From contig CAUHSG010000003.1 in NCBI GenBank assembly GCA_959608885.1, forward strand, positions 62,001 through 126,000: 64,000 bases of DNA. The letters are read 5' to 3'. The position numbers and the translations under genes were made by a program. The stretch is from an uncultured Coriobacteriia bacterium (GTDB taxonomy: Bacteria > Actinomycetota > Coriobacteriia > Coriobacteriales > QAMH01). This document shows positions 8,654-16,729 of this stretch, in pieces. The notes below the pieces were generated by a model. The model made no database searches, was not told the DNA's origin, and saw only the letters and a list, made by a program, of their open reading frames with translations. How positions within the stretch are numbered: position 1 is the first letter of the stretch; every line of letters begins with the position of its first letter.

Positions 8654-8693
8654 AAGGGCCCCGGGAATTCGCTGAGGAATTCCCGGGGCCCTT
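8654..8693. terminator. Bidirectional terminator between DASS gene and fix operon
   Basis: A perfect 17-bp stem, AAGGGCCCCGGGAATTC (8654-8670) with its complement (8677-8693), has a 6-base loop. It lies between two convergent transcription units and is symmetrical enough to stop both. On the minus strand it runs into TTTCC. Confidence 0.8.
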
Positions 8694-8721
8694 CGCGTGC
8701 ATCCCAAAGGTGATTCCCGCC

Positions 8722-9018
8722 CTAGCCGAATCGATACTCCACGCCCATCGTCGCCTCGGGAAACTTCCACTTGCTCACGACGGTGCCCTCGCACAGGACG
8801 CGACAGGTGCCGCATTCCAGGCAGCCGGCGTAATCGAAGGACCTGGCTCCGTCTTCGTCTCGCTTGTAGAGGGCGGCCGGGCAGACCTTCACCAGCTTGT
8901 CGAATTCGGCGTCGTCAAGATCGTCTGCTAGGGTGATGTGGGGGTTGCCCTCGTCCACCTCGTACTTGTTGACCGCCAGGTATTCATCCATGTTGACGGT
9001 AATGGCATTCTCGCTCAT
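8722..9018 (-). CDS. fixX: FixX ferredoxin-like protein
   Basis: The 98-residue protein is a FixX-type ferredoxin: KVCPAALY supplies one cysteine and CLECGTCRVLC the rest, as in the ferredoxin-like part of ETF-quinone oxidoreductase. The correct start is ATG 9018; the longer open frame is an artefact because it would run inside fixC. The start overlaps the fixC stop as ATGA. FixX works with FixC to take electrons from the FixAB flavoprotein. It is the last gene of the operon and is followed by the 8654-8693 terminator. Confidence 0.93.
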   Translation of the reverse strand: MSENAITVNMDEYLAVNKYEVDEGNPHITLADDLDDAEFDKLVKVCPAALYKRDEDGARSFDYAGCLECGTCRVLCEGTVVSKWKFPEATMGVEYRFG

Positions 9019-10307
9019 AGCGCTTTCAGGGCTCCTCTCACATCTTTGAGGGCACTCATGACGCCCACTTTCTTGATAATGGGCTTCAACTTGGATTTGA
9101 GGGGTTCGACGGGTGTTCCGTCGATTAGGAACAGGGCGTCCATTACGTTCGCCGCGGCCTGTGGGTATAAGCCGAACATGCGGTCGAAGTTTTCGAGAAA
9201 GGCGGGTACGTCCTTGTATCGGCGCAAATCCTCCATGACGAAGGTGGATTCGAGGGCATCGACATAGCCCTGAAGGCCCGCCTTGGAGGTATCGCCCGAA
9301 TCGATGGCCCTGGCGGCCTGCTGCCCCGCCAATTGTCCGGCGGCAATGGCGTAGTCCATGCCGCGCACCATATAGCCGAGGTTGATGCACATCATGGCGC
9401 TGTCGCCCGCGAGCATGACTCCATCGCCCGTCAGCGGCGGCATGATGTTGACGCCGCCCTCCGGCACCATGTGTCCGGAATGCTCCACCACCTTGGCGTC
9501 ATGAATCAGGGGCGCCACGGAAGGGTGGTTCTTCAAGTCCTCGAGCATCTGGTAAACGGGTTTGTCCTTGCCGGAGGCGCAGGCTTCGATGCCAGCCACC
9601 ACTCCCAGGGAGATGCTCTCCCTGTTGGTGTACATGAAGCCGCCCCCGAAGACGCCATGGGTGGCATCGCCGACGAAGAGCCAGGCGGCACCCTCTCCGT
9701 CTGCGCATAGCAGTCGGTCGCTCACGGTCTTCTTGTCGAGCATGAAGACTTCCTTGACGCCGATGGCAACCTGGGATGCGGGGGGCTTGTCGTAGCCGAC
9801 GGCATCCTTTGCGAGCAGGGAGTTCACGCCGTCGCAGAGGATGACCACCTCTGCGGTGATCTCGTCTTCGCCGGCGCGAATGCCGCAGACCTTACCGGAC
9901 GCGTCCTTGACGAGCGACTCGACGGGAATGCCGTAGATGGTCTCGGCACCGGCCGCCTCGGCCTTGCCGGCGAGCCACTGGTCGAAGGGGGCCCGGAGCA
10001 CGGAATAGGAGACGTTATCCTCTGCGCGCATGGCCTCGGACGTGAAGTCCATGGTTAGGTTGGCCTCCTGCGTCATCAGGGAGATGCGCTCGCGGGTGAT
10101 CTTGCGTTCCAGCGGGGCCTCGCTCTCGAAATCGGGAAAGACCTTGCGTAGGGAGTGAGCATAAATGCGTCCGCCGGTCATGTTCTTTGCGCCGGCGAAG
10201 TTGCCCCTCTCTATGAGCAGCACCTCCTTGCCGGCTTTCGCCAACTCGTAGGCGGCGACCGAGCCCGCACAGCCCGCGCCCACTACGATAGCGTCGAAAT
10301 CAGCCAT
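9015..10307 (-). CDS. fixC: FixC flavoprotein (ETF-quinone-oxidoreductase-like)
   Basis: The 430-residue protein opens with a Rossmann FAD motif, VVGAGCAGSVAAYELA, and continues as a FixC/ETF-QO family protein; MPPLTGDGVMLAGDSAMM is the second FAD-contact region. FixC and FixX together resemble ETF-ubiquinone oxidoreductase and pair with FixAB in the FixABCX complex, which can bifurcate electrons from NADH in nitrogen fixers and feeds CaiA in enterobacteria. fixX overlaps its stop; the CaiC-like gene ends 9 bases before its start. In E. coli fixABCX are contiguous; here fixC/X are separated from fixA/B by four genes. Confidence 0.93.
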   Translation of the reverse strand: MADFDAIVVGAGCAGSVAAYELAKAGKEVLLIERGNFAGAKNMTGGRIYAHSLRKVFPDFESEAPLERKITRERISLMTQEANLTMDFTSEAMRAEDNVSYSVLRAPFDQWLAGKAEAAGAETIYGIPVESLVKDASGKVCGIRAGEDEITAEVVILCDGVNSLLAKDAVGYDKPPASQVAIGVKEVFMLDKKTVSDRLLCADGEGAAWLFVGDATHGVFGGGFMYTNRESISLGVVAGIEACASGKDKPVYQMLEDLKNHPSVAPLIHDAKVVEHSGHMVPEGGVNIMPPLTGDGVMLAGDSAMMCINLGYMVRGMDYAIAAGQLAGQQAARAIDSGDTSKAGLQGYVDALESTFVMEDLRRYKDVPAFLENFDRMFGLYPQAAANVMDALFLIDGTPVEPLKSKLKPIIKKVGVMSALKDVRGALKAL

Positions 10308-10316
10308 CTTTCCTCC

Positions 10317-11867
10317 TTAGTCCGGGCTGTCTTCCTTCAACAACGCGATGAGTTCGTCAAGGCGCTCCCTGGGCACCTTGCCCGAGACGAGGCGCTTCAG
10401 ATCGTCGACGAAGATGACCCGGCGCGGCTTCTTGAACCCACCGAGTTGCAACGTGCAGTAGTCCTGGACGTCCTGTTCGGTCACGGAGGCGCCGGGTTCG
10501 AGCACCACGAATGTTGCCAGGGATTCACCCCAGCGCTCGTCCGGCACTCCCGTCACCGCGACGTCGGCGATGAAGGACCCCATCGACTCGATGCAAGAGG
10601 CCACTTCTGAGGGATAGACGTTTTCTCCGCCGCTCACCACCAGGTCGTTTTTCCTGCCCGAGAGTGTCAGGTATCCGTCCGAATCCACATAGCCCATGTC
10701 CTGCGTCGAGCACCACCCATCTTGCATGACCTCTCGCGATGCGGCGGCGTTCTTCCAGTATCCGCTCATGGCGCAAGGGCTCTTCACTTGTATTTCTCCC
10801 ACCACTCCTTCCCGGCAGGGCAGCCCCTCGTCATTGACGATGCGAACCTGGGTCCTGGGTACCGGTCGTCCGACCGTGGAAAGCAGCTCCCGCTTCTCGT
10901 GATCTTCGGGAGTAAGGATGGTTACCGTCGAGGCCATCTCCGTCATTCCGTATCCCTGTAGGAGCTTGCATCCGAGAAGATCGCGGCAGCGCTCGATGAG
11001 GTCGGGGCTTGCGGGCTCGGCGCCGTAGATGATGAGTTCGAGGGTGTCTGCGGTAAGGCCGTGCTCCTCCACATACGAGCAAAGTGAGCGCATATGATAG
11101 GGGACGAGTCCGATTCTGGTGATTCCGTAGCGGGTCACGGTTTCCATGATGCTGCAGGGATCGGAGGAATTCCCGATGACCGCGGCTCCGCCTGCCGAGA
11201 GGACGGCGAATACGGACATGCAGGTGGTGTGGAAGAAGGGCAGCACGAACAACATGGAGTCTCTGGAAGAGAACCCCATCGACTCCATGTCTATGGCAAT
11301 GCGGTTCGCAATCGCCCTGTGAGAGAACAAGACTCCCTTGGGAGTTCCCGTCGTGCCACTCGTGAACATCATGAGCACGGGATCCTCGTCATCCGCCGGC
11401 TTTTGGTCAGGCGGCGCGGGGGCTCTTTCGAGAAACTCCTCGTACGGGATTGTGTCGTCTAAAAGGCCCTCCTCGTGCCCGAACACGACCGTGGTCTCGA
11501 TTGAGCCAGAAGAGGGCAAATGCGGGCCCAGGCGCTCCCATGCGTCGGCAGAGAGAACGGCGAGAGAGGCACCGGAACGCGCTATCAGTTCGAGAAGCGT
11601 CTGGTCCGAGAGCCGTATGTTGTGGATCTCGCAGACCGCCCCTATGCGAGAGCACGCCAGCGTCAGCTCGGCGAAGACCGCCGAGTTTGCGCTGACGTAG
11701 ACCACGTGGTCTCCGCTGCTCACCCCGCGGGATGCCAATGCGCCTGCCAGCCTCTCCACGCGGGCGTGGAGCTGCGAGTACGTGCAGGCGCGGTGTCCCT
11801 CGATGATGGCGGGGGAGTCCGGAAAGCGGGTGAACGAGTCGCTGAACGCCTGGTCCAAGCGCATCAT
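10317..11867 (-). CDS. CaiC-like acyl-CoA ligase (AMP-forming)
   Basis: The 516-residue protein is an ANL-superfamily adenylating enzyme. The P-loop MFTSGTTGTPKG lies at 167-178, the A5 motif GYGMTE in the middle, and the C-terminal catalytic lysine region is SGKVPRE. It would make an acyl-CoA from a free carboxylic acid, ATP and CoA. Neighbours suggest the role of CaiC (crotonobetaine/carnitine-CoA ligase): priming the pool of CoA thioester that the CaiB-like transferase then passes to new substrate. It overlaps the CaiB-like gene by ATGA. The carboxylate it prefers is not deducible here. Confidence 0.88.
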   Translation of the reverse strand: MMRLDQAFSDSFTRFPDSPAIIEGHRACTYSQLHARVERLAGALASRGVSSGDHVVYVSANSAVFAELTLACSRIGAVCEIHNIRLSDQTLLELIARSGASLAVLSADAWERLGPHLPSSGSIETTVVFGHEEGLLDDTIPYEEFLERAPAPPDQKPADDEDPVLMMFTSGTTGTPKGVLFSHRAIANRIAIDMESMGFSSRDSMLFVLPFFHTTCMSVFAVLSAGGAAVIGNSSDPCSIMETVTRYGITRIGLVPYHMRSLCSYVEEHGLTADTLELIIYGAEPASPDLIERCRDLLGCKLLQGYGMTEMASTVTILTPEDHEKRELLSTVGRPVPRTQVRIVNDEGLPCREGVVGEIQVKSPCAMSGYWKNAAASREVMQDGWCSTQDMGYVDSDGYLTLSGRKNDLVVSGGENVYPSEVASCIESMGSFIADVAVTGVPDERWGESLATFVVLEPGASVTEQDVQDYCTLQLGGFKKPRRVIFVDDLKRLVSGKVPRERLDELIALLKEDSPD

Positions 11868-13105
11868 AGCCCTCCGACGTAGTCAGACTTTCTCAGTAGC
11901 CCATCTTCGTACATCTTCTCGATTTCCTGGGCGGTGAAGCCGATTTCCTCGAGAATGTCATCGTTGTCCATTCCCTGCGAAGGGCAGCCTCTCCAAATCT
12001 GGGAGGGATTGTTCGCGAAGCGGGGAACGGACGTCACGCCCTTTACGGTTTTGCCGTCTACGGTGTCCCACTCGACCCAGGTGTTGCGTGCGAGGTAATG
12101 GGGATGGTTTTCCATCATCTCGTAGTTCATGACCACGGAACAGGGAATGCCGACCCTGGACATGTCTTCGGCAAACTGCGTAGCCGTATGTTCGGCCGCA
12201 TACGCCTCTATCGCCGAATCAAATACGGGAGCTCCGGGGCTGTGCAGCGCCACCGAGGGAATGCCTTCGGGGAAGAGCTCGCTTCCGTATTCCAGCCCGA
12301 AGAACTCCACCGCCTTCTTGGTGGTGCTTTGACCGGCCGTGAACAGGTAGACGCCCTCTCCATCCGCGCATTCGTAGTAGCCCGCGCCGGCGGATATGTT
12401 GTCTCTGGGGGCTCCTGCCCCACGCTCTTCCTGGATTCCCTTCTCGAACCACTTTCCGAACAGGCCCGCCTGGCAGCGGACCGCCGCCTCGTACTGGGCT
12501 AGGTCGAAACTATCGCCCTTGCCCGTCTTGCAGGCGTTGACGTAGGCGGCCAGAGCGGAGCCATAGGCGAACAAGCCGGCGTAGTAGTCGGTCACGAACT
12601 TCTGGATCATGTAAGGAGGCCCGTCCTTGTACCCGTTGAGGTACATGAGACCGCTAAAGGCCCCCACCGTGAAGTCATATCCCGGCAAGCTCACGTAGTT
12701 GGGGTCTCCCGTGAGACCATATCCGGAAAGGTGTCCGATCACCAGGCGGGGGTTGTGCTCCCAGAGGAGCTGGTCGCTGTAACCCCATCTTTCCCATTGG
12801 TTTCCACGCGAGGCTTCGATGAAGATGTCCGCCGTCTCTATGAGCTTGAGGAAGACCTCGTGACCGGCGGGGGAGACCACGTCGAGCATGAGATTTCGCA
12901 TGTTGCGCCGCTCGTTTTGCACGCCCCAGCCATCCTGGGTCCATCGATACGGGTCGATGCCCTTGGGAGACTCCAGCCAGATCACGTCGGCGCCGTTTTC
13001 CGCGAAGAGCTCGCCTGCGAAGGGGCCGGCTGTGGACACGGCCGAGACGACCACCTTCATGCCTTTCAGGTTGCCGAATTGCGGCACGTCCTCGTATTTC
13101 GTCAT
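11864..13105 (-). CDS. CaiB-like class III CoA-transferase
   Basis: The 413-residue protein is a family III CoA-transferase and looks closer to CaiB than to Frc. FIEASRGNQWERWG, HLSGYGLTGD and NNPSQIWRGCPSQGMD all recall CaiB. The catalytic Asp of the family (Asp169 in E. coli CaiB) is present as Asp173 in VTDYYAGL. It should move CoA from a product acyl-CoA to an incoming acid without using ATP. It lies between the flavoprotein and ligase genes and overlaps the latter. The acid could be a betaine-type enoate or another alpha,beta-unsaturated acid. Confidence 0.92.
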   Translation of the reverse strand: MTKYEDVPQFGNLKGMKVVVSAVSTAGPFAGELFAENGADVIWLESPKGIDPYRWTQDGWGVQNERRNMRNLMLDVVSPAGHEVFLKLIETADIFIEASRGNQWERWGYSDQLLWEHNPRLVIGHLSGYGLTGDPNYVSLPGYDFTVGAFSGLMYLNGYKDGPPYMIQKFVTDYYAGLFAYGSALAAYVNACKTGKGDSFDLAQYEAAVRCQAGLFGKWFEKGIQEERGAGAPRDNISAGAGYYECADGEGVYLFTAGQSTTKKAVEFFGLEYGSELFPEGIPSVALHSPGAPVFDSAIEAYAAEHTATQFAEDMSRVGIPCSVVMNYEMMENHPHYLARNTWVEWDTVDGKTVKGVTSVPRFANNPSQIWRGCPSQGMDNDDILEEIGFTAQEIEKMYEDGLLRKSDYVGGL

Positions 13106-13113
13106 GGCTCCTC

Positions 13114-14484
13114 CTAACGCTCGTAGTGCTCGTCGAAGAACTCGATGGCGCTGTTCACCGCCAGCTCGGTGCCGACGCCGGAGCCTCCCGCCTCCGCGCC
13201 GACGATGTAGAGTCCCTTCACGGGCGTGCAGATGGAGGGCCTGTCAACGCCCGCCTGGCCGGCTTGCTGGGCGATTCCGATTCCGGCCCCGTCTTCGCCC
13301 ATGATACGGGCGGCGTCTTCGGGGAAGACCTTCTCGACGAAAACCGCATGTTCCTGCATGCCGGGGAAGTGCTCTTCGGCCACCTGGATGAGCTTGTCCA
13401 GAATGGCGGGGCAATACTTGTAATCGAGATCGCCGGGAACCGCCGTGGTCATCATGATCAGCTGCTTGCCCTCGGGGGCAATCGATGGGTCGAAGCTGGA
13501 GGGAACGACGATGAAGGAGTTGATGTCATCGGGGATCTCCCCGCGGTATAGCATCTCGCTGTATTCGCGCGGTGGCATCGTGGAGAAGTTCGACAGCATC
13601 TTGATTTCGGGACTGATCACGGTGTCCAAGGCAAAGCGCGCGATGATGGAGACGAAGGAAATCTCCAGGTTGTTCACGTACTCTGCGTATGCGGCATCGA
13701 AGTTCTCCTCGCCCGTAAGATCGAACACGGTTTCCTTGATGCCCGCGTTGGAGATTATGCAATCGGCTCGGTACTCCTCGTCGCCGGCAACGATGCCGAC
13801 GGCGGTGCCATCTTCGATGATTATCCGCTCGACGGGTACGCCAAAGACCATGTCGACGCCATAGTCCTGGAGTCCCTTCATGTAGGCGTCGAGAATCGAG
13901 ATGCACCCGCCATCGGGATAGCCGGACGAGCGCGCCTCCGCCTCCCACTTGAGGCAACGCGCGAATTCACCCGCCGAAAGCCGGAATTCGGGGATGCAGC
14001 AGTAGATGAAGCCAACCTGGCTCACGCACGCATGGACGAAGGGATTTGTCGAGTACTCGTTCAGGAACTCCTCGAGCGTCTGCTTGTCGTAGGCATGGGT
14101 CTCCTCGTCGGTCATTTCCTTCACGTCGGAGACCATGCGCACGACCGCCTCGAAATCCTCGTCGGGAACGCGCCCCTTGAGGTCGTGCGGGAAACGGAAG
14201 CTCTCGCCGCCGGCGCTCTGTATGGGGCGAACCTTCGTGAACTGGATGCCGTGGTCGACCTCGCAACGCTCGAGCAGCTTGATCAGGGGGCCGTTTTGCC
14301 CTCTTGATATCAGATGCACGCCGAAGTCGACGGTGAAGTCGTCACGTTTGGTCGATCCGATGCGTCCGCCAGGGGTGAAGCGCTTCTCGAAAAGCGCGAC
14401 CTTCTTGCCGGAGTGGGCTAGCAGTAGTGCGGACGCCAAGCCGCCAACGCCAGCGCCGATCACAATTGCGTCATAGTGCTTCAT
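13114..14484 (-). CDS. Phytoene-desaturase-like FAD-dependent oxidoreductase
   Basis: The 456-residue protein has an N-terminal FAD motif (VIGAGVGGLASALLLAHSG) followed by FEKRFTPGGRIGS, characteristic of COG1233 amine-oxidase/phytoene-desaturase-type flavoproteins. The C-terminal FAD contact is GLYIVGAEAGGSGVGTELA. No carotenoid genes are nearby, so carotenoid synthesis is unlikely. Its position inside a cai/fix-type operon suggests a redox step on the same substrate or product, such as a saturase or isomerase role. That is inference; this gene has no counterpart in enterobacterial cai operons. Confidence 0.8.
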   Translation of the reverse strand: MKHYDAIVIGAGVGGLASALLLAHSGKKVALFEKRFTPGGRIGSTKRDDFTVDFGVHLISRGQNGPLIKLLERCEVDHGIQFTKVRPIQSAGGESFRFPHDLKGRVPDEDFEAVVRMVSDVKEMTDEETHAYDKQTLEEFLNEYSTNPFVHACVSQVGFIYCCIPEFRLSAGEFARCLKWEAEARSSGYPDGGCISILDAYMKGLQDYGVDMVFGVPVERIIIEDGTAVGIVAGDEEYRADCIISNAGIKETVFDLTGEENFDAAYAEYVNNLEISFVSIIARFALDTVISPEIKMLSNFSTMPPREYSEMLYRGEIPDDINSFIVVPSSFDPSIAPEGKQLIMMTTAVPGDLDYKYCPAILDKLIQVAEEHFPGMQEHAVFVEKVFPEDAARIMGEDGAGIGIAQQAGQAGVDRPSICTPVKGLYIVGAEAGGSGVGTELAVNSAIEFFDEHYER

Positions 14485-14530
14485 CGTCTTTCCTTTCGGT
14501 TCGCCTGCCGGTGCGCGTATGCCAGCTCTT

Positions 14531-14989
14531 CTAGTGTTGTGCGGGCAGGGCGTAGTAGTTGAAGTTCATCTGGGCAACGAGGAGCCCGTCGACATCGTAA
14601 ACGGGGATGTCCAGGAAGTAGTCGCCGCGACCGCGCTCGCGGACGGGCGCGATCTTCTCCTCCGCCTCCTCTGCCGTGAGAGCAATGTCGACCTGCAGGT
14701 CCTTCGTCCCCGGCTTCACGAACTTGATGTCAACGCCTTTGAGGATGGGCACGAACTCGTCTGTGCCGTATGTCGCCATGAAGAGGGTTCCACCGGCAAT
14801 TTCCGCCAGGATAAACTCGCTTCCCGCATAGGCAATCCCAACGTGGTTCATGTGGAGGCCCTCAACAGGGAGGCGCAGCTTGACATGCCGCTCTTCCACG
14901 ACCTCTGCCTGCATGTTTGCCATGTTGATGAAGGGCGTGGGGCCGTTGTTGACGTTATCGGCCAGGCCCTCGAAGAATTCCCTGTTCAT
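14531..14989 (-). CDS. Hotdog-fold thioesterase-like protein
   Basis: The 152-residue protein has the size and pattern of a PaaI/YiiD-like hotdog domain: HMNHVGIAYAGSEFILAEIA fits the central helix with its acidic residue, and the second half gives alternating strands ending in MNFNYYAL. Hotdog proteins in such settings hydrolyse acyl-CoA, but some act as dehydratases or hydratases. In this operon, which lacks a CaiD-type crotonase, either a clearing thioesterase or a replacement hydratase is possible. It lies between fixB and the flavoprotein gene, all on the minus strand. Confidence 0.75.
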   Translation of the reverse strand: MNREFFEGLADNVNNGPTPFINMANMQAEVVEERHVKLRLPVEGLHMNHVGIAYAGSEFILAEIAGGTLFMATYGTDEFVPILKGVDIKFVKPGTKDLQVDIALTAEEAEEKIAPVRERGRGDYFLDIPVYDVDGLLVAQMNFNYYALPAQH

Positions 14990-15011
14990 GTGATTGCCTC
15001 TCTCTCGGGGT

Positions 15012-15941
15012 CTACTTGAGCAGCTCTACAAGTTGGGGAACGACCTCGTACAGGTCGCCCACGATGCCGTAGTCGGCGTATCTGAAGACGGGTGCGTTCT
15101 TGTCCTTGTTGATTGCGATTATGGTTCTTGCGCCCGTGACGCCAACCATATGCTGGACTTGACCGGAGACGCCCAACGCGATGAACAGCTCCGGCTTGAG
15201 CATGGCGCCGGAAACGCCGATGTAGCGCTCCCTGGACATCCAGCCTTCGCCTTCGGCGATTGGACGGGTGCAGCCAAGTTCGGCATTGACGGCAACGGCA
15301 AGTTCGCGCGCCAATTGGAGGTCCTCCTCGCGCGCAAGGCCTCGGCCCACGCTGACCACGTTGCGGGCAGCGCTGAGGTTCACCTGCTCGACCTCTCGAT
15401 GGCTCCTGTCGACGAGCGCAATGCCAGGCGCCCGAGATGGGGCCAGCTCGACGATGGGCGCGTTTTCGCCCGGCTCCCGGACATCTTGCGTGGCGAGCAG
15501 GCCGGTGCTCACCAGGATGATCGCGCAGCCGTCCGCCACCTGCTCGGTGCGGTACGCGTTGCCGCCATACACCATGTGCTCCGCGCAGGGGGAGCCGCCT
15601 TCGTCGATTGTCACGCTTGTTGCGTCATTCACGACGCGCGTGCCGGCAGCGGCGGCCAGCTGGGCAGCCAGCAGGCGGGTGCGCTTGCTCGTTGCCGCGA
15701 GCACCGCATCGGGGGCGCTCTCCTTAAAGGCTGCCAGGATGGCAGCGCTGCCGTCCTCGTACAGGGTGCCTTCCGGAGTGTCGGCCCAGAGCACCTGTTC
15801 GACGTTACTGGCGGACACCGCATCGGCTCCCTCGCGGTTTCCAATCCACACGGCTTGAGCACTTGCGCTCAAGCCGTTGGCAAGAGCCGCAAGGGCCGGG
15901 TAGTCGCTCGAGTTCTCCGAAACGATCCAGATCTTATCCAT
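15012..15941 (-). CDS. fixB: FixB, electron-transfer flavoprotein alpha subunit
   Basis: The 309-residue protein is an ETF alpha/FixB subunit. The C-terminal FAD-binding domain is clear: GVSGAMLKPELFIALGVSG, then GVTGARTIIAINKDKNAPVF and YADYGIVGDLYEVVP. FixB binds FAD and with FixA forms the flavoprotein that delivers electrons to the acyl-CoA dehydrogenase. It is 17 bases downstream of fixA, so they are translationally close, as usual for ETF subunits. Confidence 0.95.
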   Translation of the reverse strand: MDKIWIVSENSSDYPALAALANGLSASAQAVWIGNREGADAVSASNVEQVLWADTPEGTLYEDGSAAILAAFKESAPDAVLAATSKRTRLLAAQLAAAAGTRVVNDATSVTIDEGGSPCAEHMVYGGNAYRTEQVADGCAIILVSTGLLATQDVREPGENAPIVELAPSRAPGIALVDRSHREVEQVNLSAARNVVSVGRGLAREEDLQLARELAVAVNAELGCTRPIAEGEGWMSRERYIGVSGAMLKPELFIALGVSGQVQHMVGVTGARTIIAINKDKNAPVFRYADYGIVGDLYEVVPQLVELLK

Positions 15942-15958
15942 GTTCTCTACCCTTCGTC

Positions 15959-16720
15959 CTATTGCGCGGCACGTATGGCCGCGACGAGCTCTTGGATGCT
16001 TTCCGGGCTGGCGTCTGGGAATATGACGTTCTTGCGTTCCGTATCCTGTGGGGCCAGGGTCTTCTGGGGTTTCACGGATGCCGCCGGTAAACCGCCGACG
16101 CCGGCCAGATCCCTCTTCTCCACGGGCTTCTTTCCGGCACTCAGGATATCCTTCATCTTGGGAACCCTCGGAAGGTTGATGTCCGTCGTCACGGAAATCA
16201 CGGCCGGCGTGGTCAGTTCGAGAGTCTCGACGTCCTGTTCCAGGGTGCGCTTGACGGTGACGCTGCTTTCGCCGGGCGTCACCTCGCTCACCGCGTTCAT
16301 GGTGGGCAAGCCAAGCAGGGCTCCGACGAGGGAACCCGTCTGCTGCGCGTATAGGTCAGAGGAGCCTTCTCCGAAGACGACCAGGTCGAACTCGAGATCC
16401 CTCAACACGCTTGCGATGACGGAGGCGGTCTGGAACGGGTCGGCATCCGAGAGCCCGTCATCGACGACGCATACGAGGTCTTCCGCGCCTCGCGACAACG
16501 CGCCCTTCACGAGCTTCGAATCCTCGAGCTTGGAGTCGCCGACGCTCAGCAACGTGCAGGCGCCCCCCGTTTGCTCCGCGAGCCGGACAGCCTCCTCGAT
16601 GGCGACGAGGTCGTACTCACCTAGTACGTTCTGGGCTCGGTCGAAGCTTATGCTGCGATCCGGCAAGACGCTGATGTCCTGGTTGTCTGGACTGACCTTG
16701 TAGCAGGCGATAGTCTTCAT
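15959..16720 (-). CDS. fixA: FixA, electron-transfer flavoprotein beta subunit
   Basis: The 253-residue protein is clearly FixA rather than a housekeeping EtfB: CYKVSPDNQDI at the start, GEYDLVAIEEA, GEGSSDLYAQQTGSLVG and VTTDINLPRVPKMKDIL all match the FixA pattern. FixA/FixB form the electron-transferring flavoprotein of the FixABCX complex. It lies 9 bases downstream of the acyl-CoA dehydrogenase gene, as in operons where ETF and dehydrogenase work together. Confidence 0.95.
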   Translation of the reverse strand: MKTIACYKVSPDNQDISVLPDRSISFDRAQNVLGEYDLVAIEEAVRLAEQTGGACTLLSVGDSKLEDSKLVKGALSRGAEDLVCVVDDGLSDADPFQTASVIASVLRDLEFDLVVFGEGSSDLYAQQTGSLVGALLGLPTMNAVSEVTPGESSVTVKRTLEQDVETLELTTPAVISVTTDINLPRVPKMKDILSAGKKPVEKRDLAGVGGLPAASVKPQKTLAPQDTERKNVIFPDASPESIQELVAAIRAAQ

Positions 16721-16729
16721 CGTGCCCTC

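Noticed and set aside
8722..9390. 222-residue extended version of FixX
   Set aside because: The first 124 residues would lie inside fixC; ATG 9018 with ATGA overlap is the family-consistent start.
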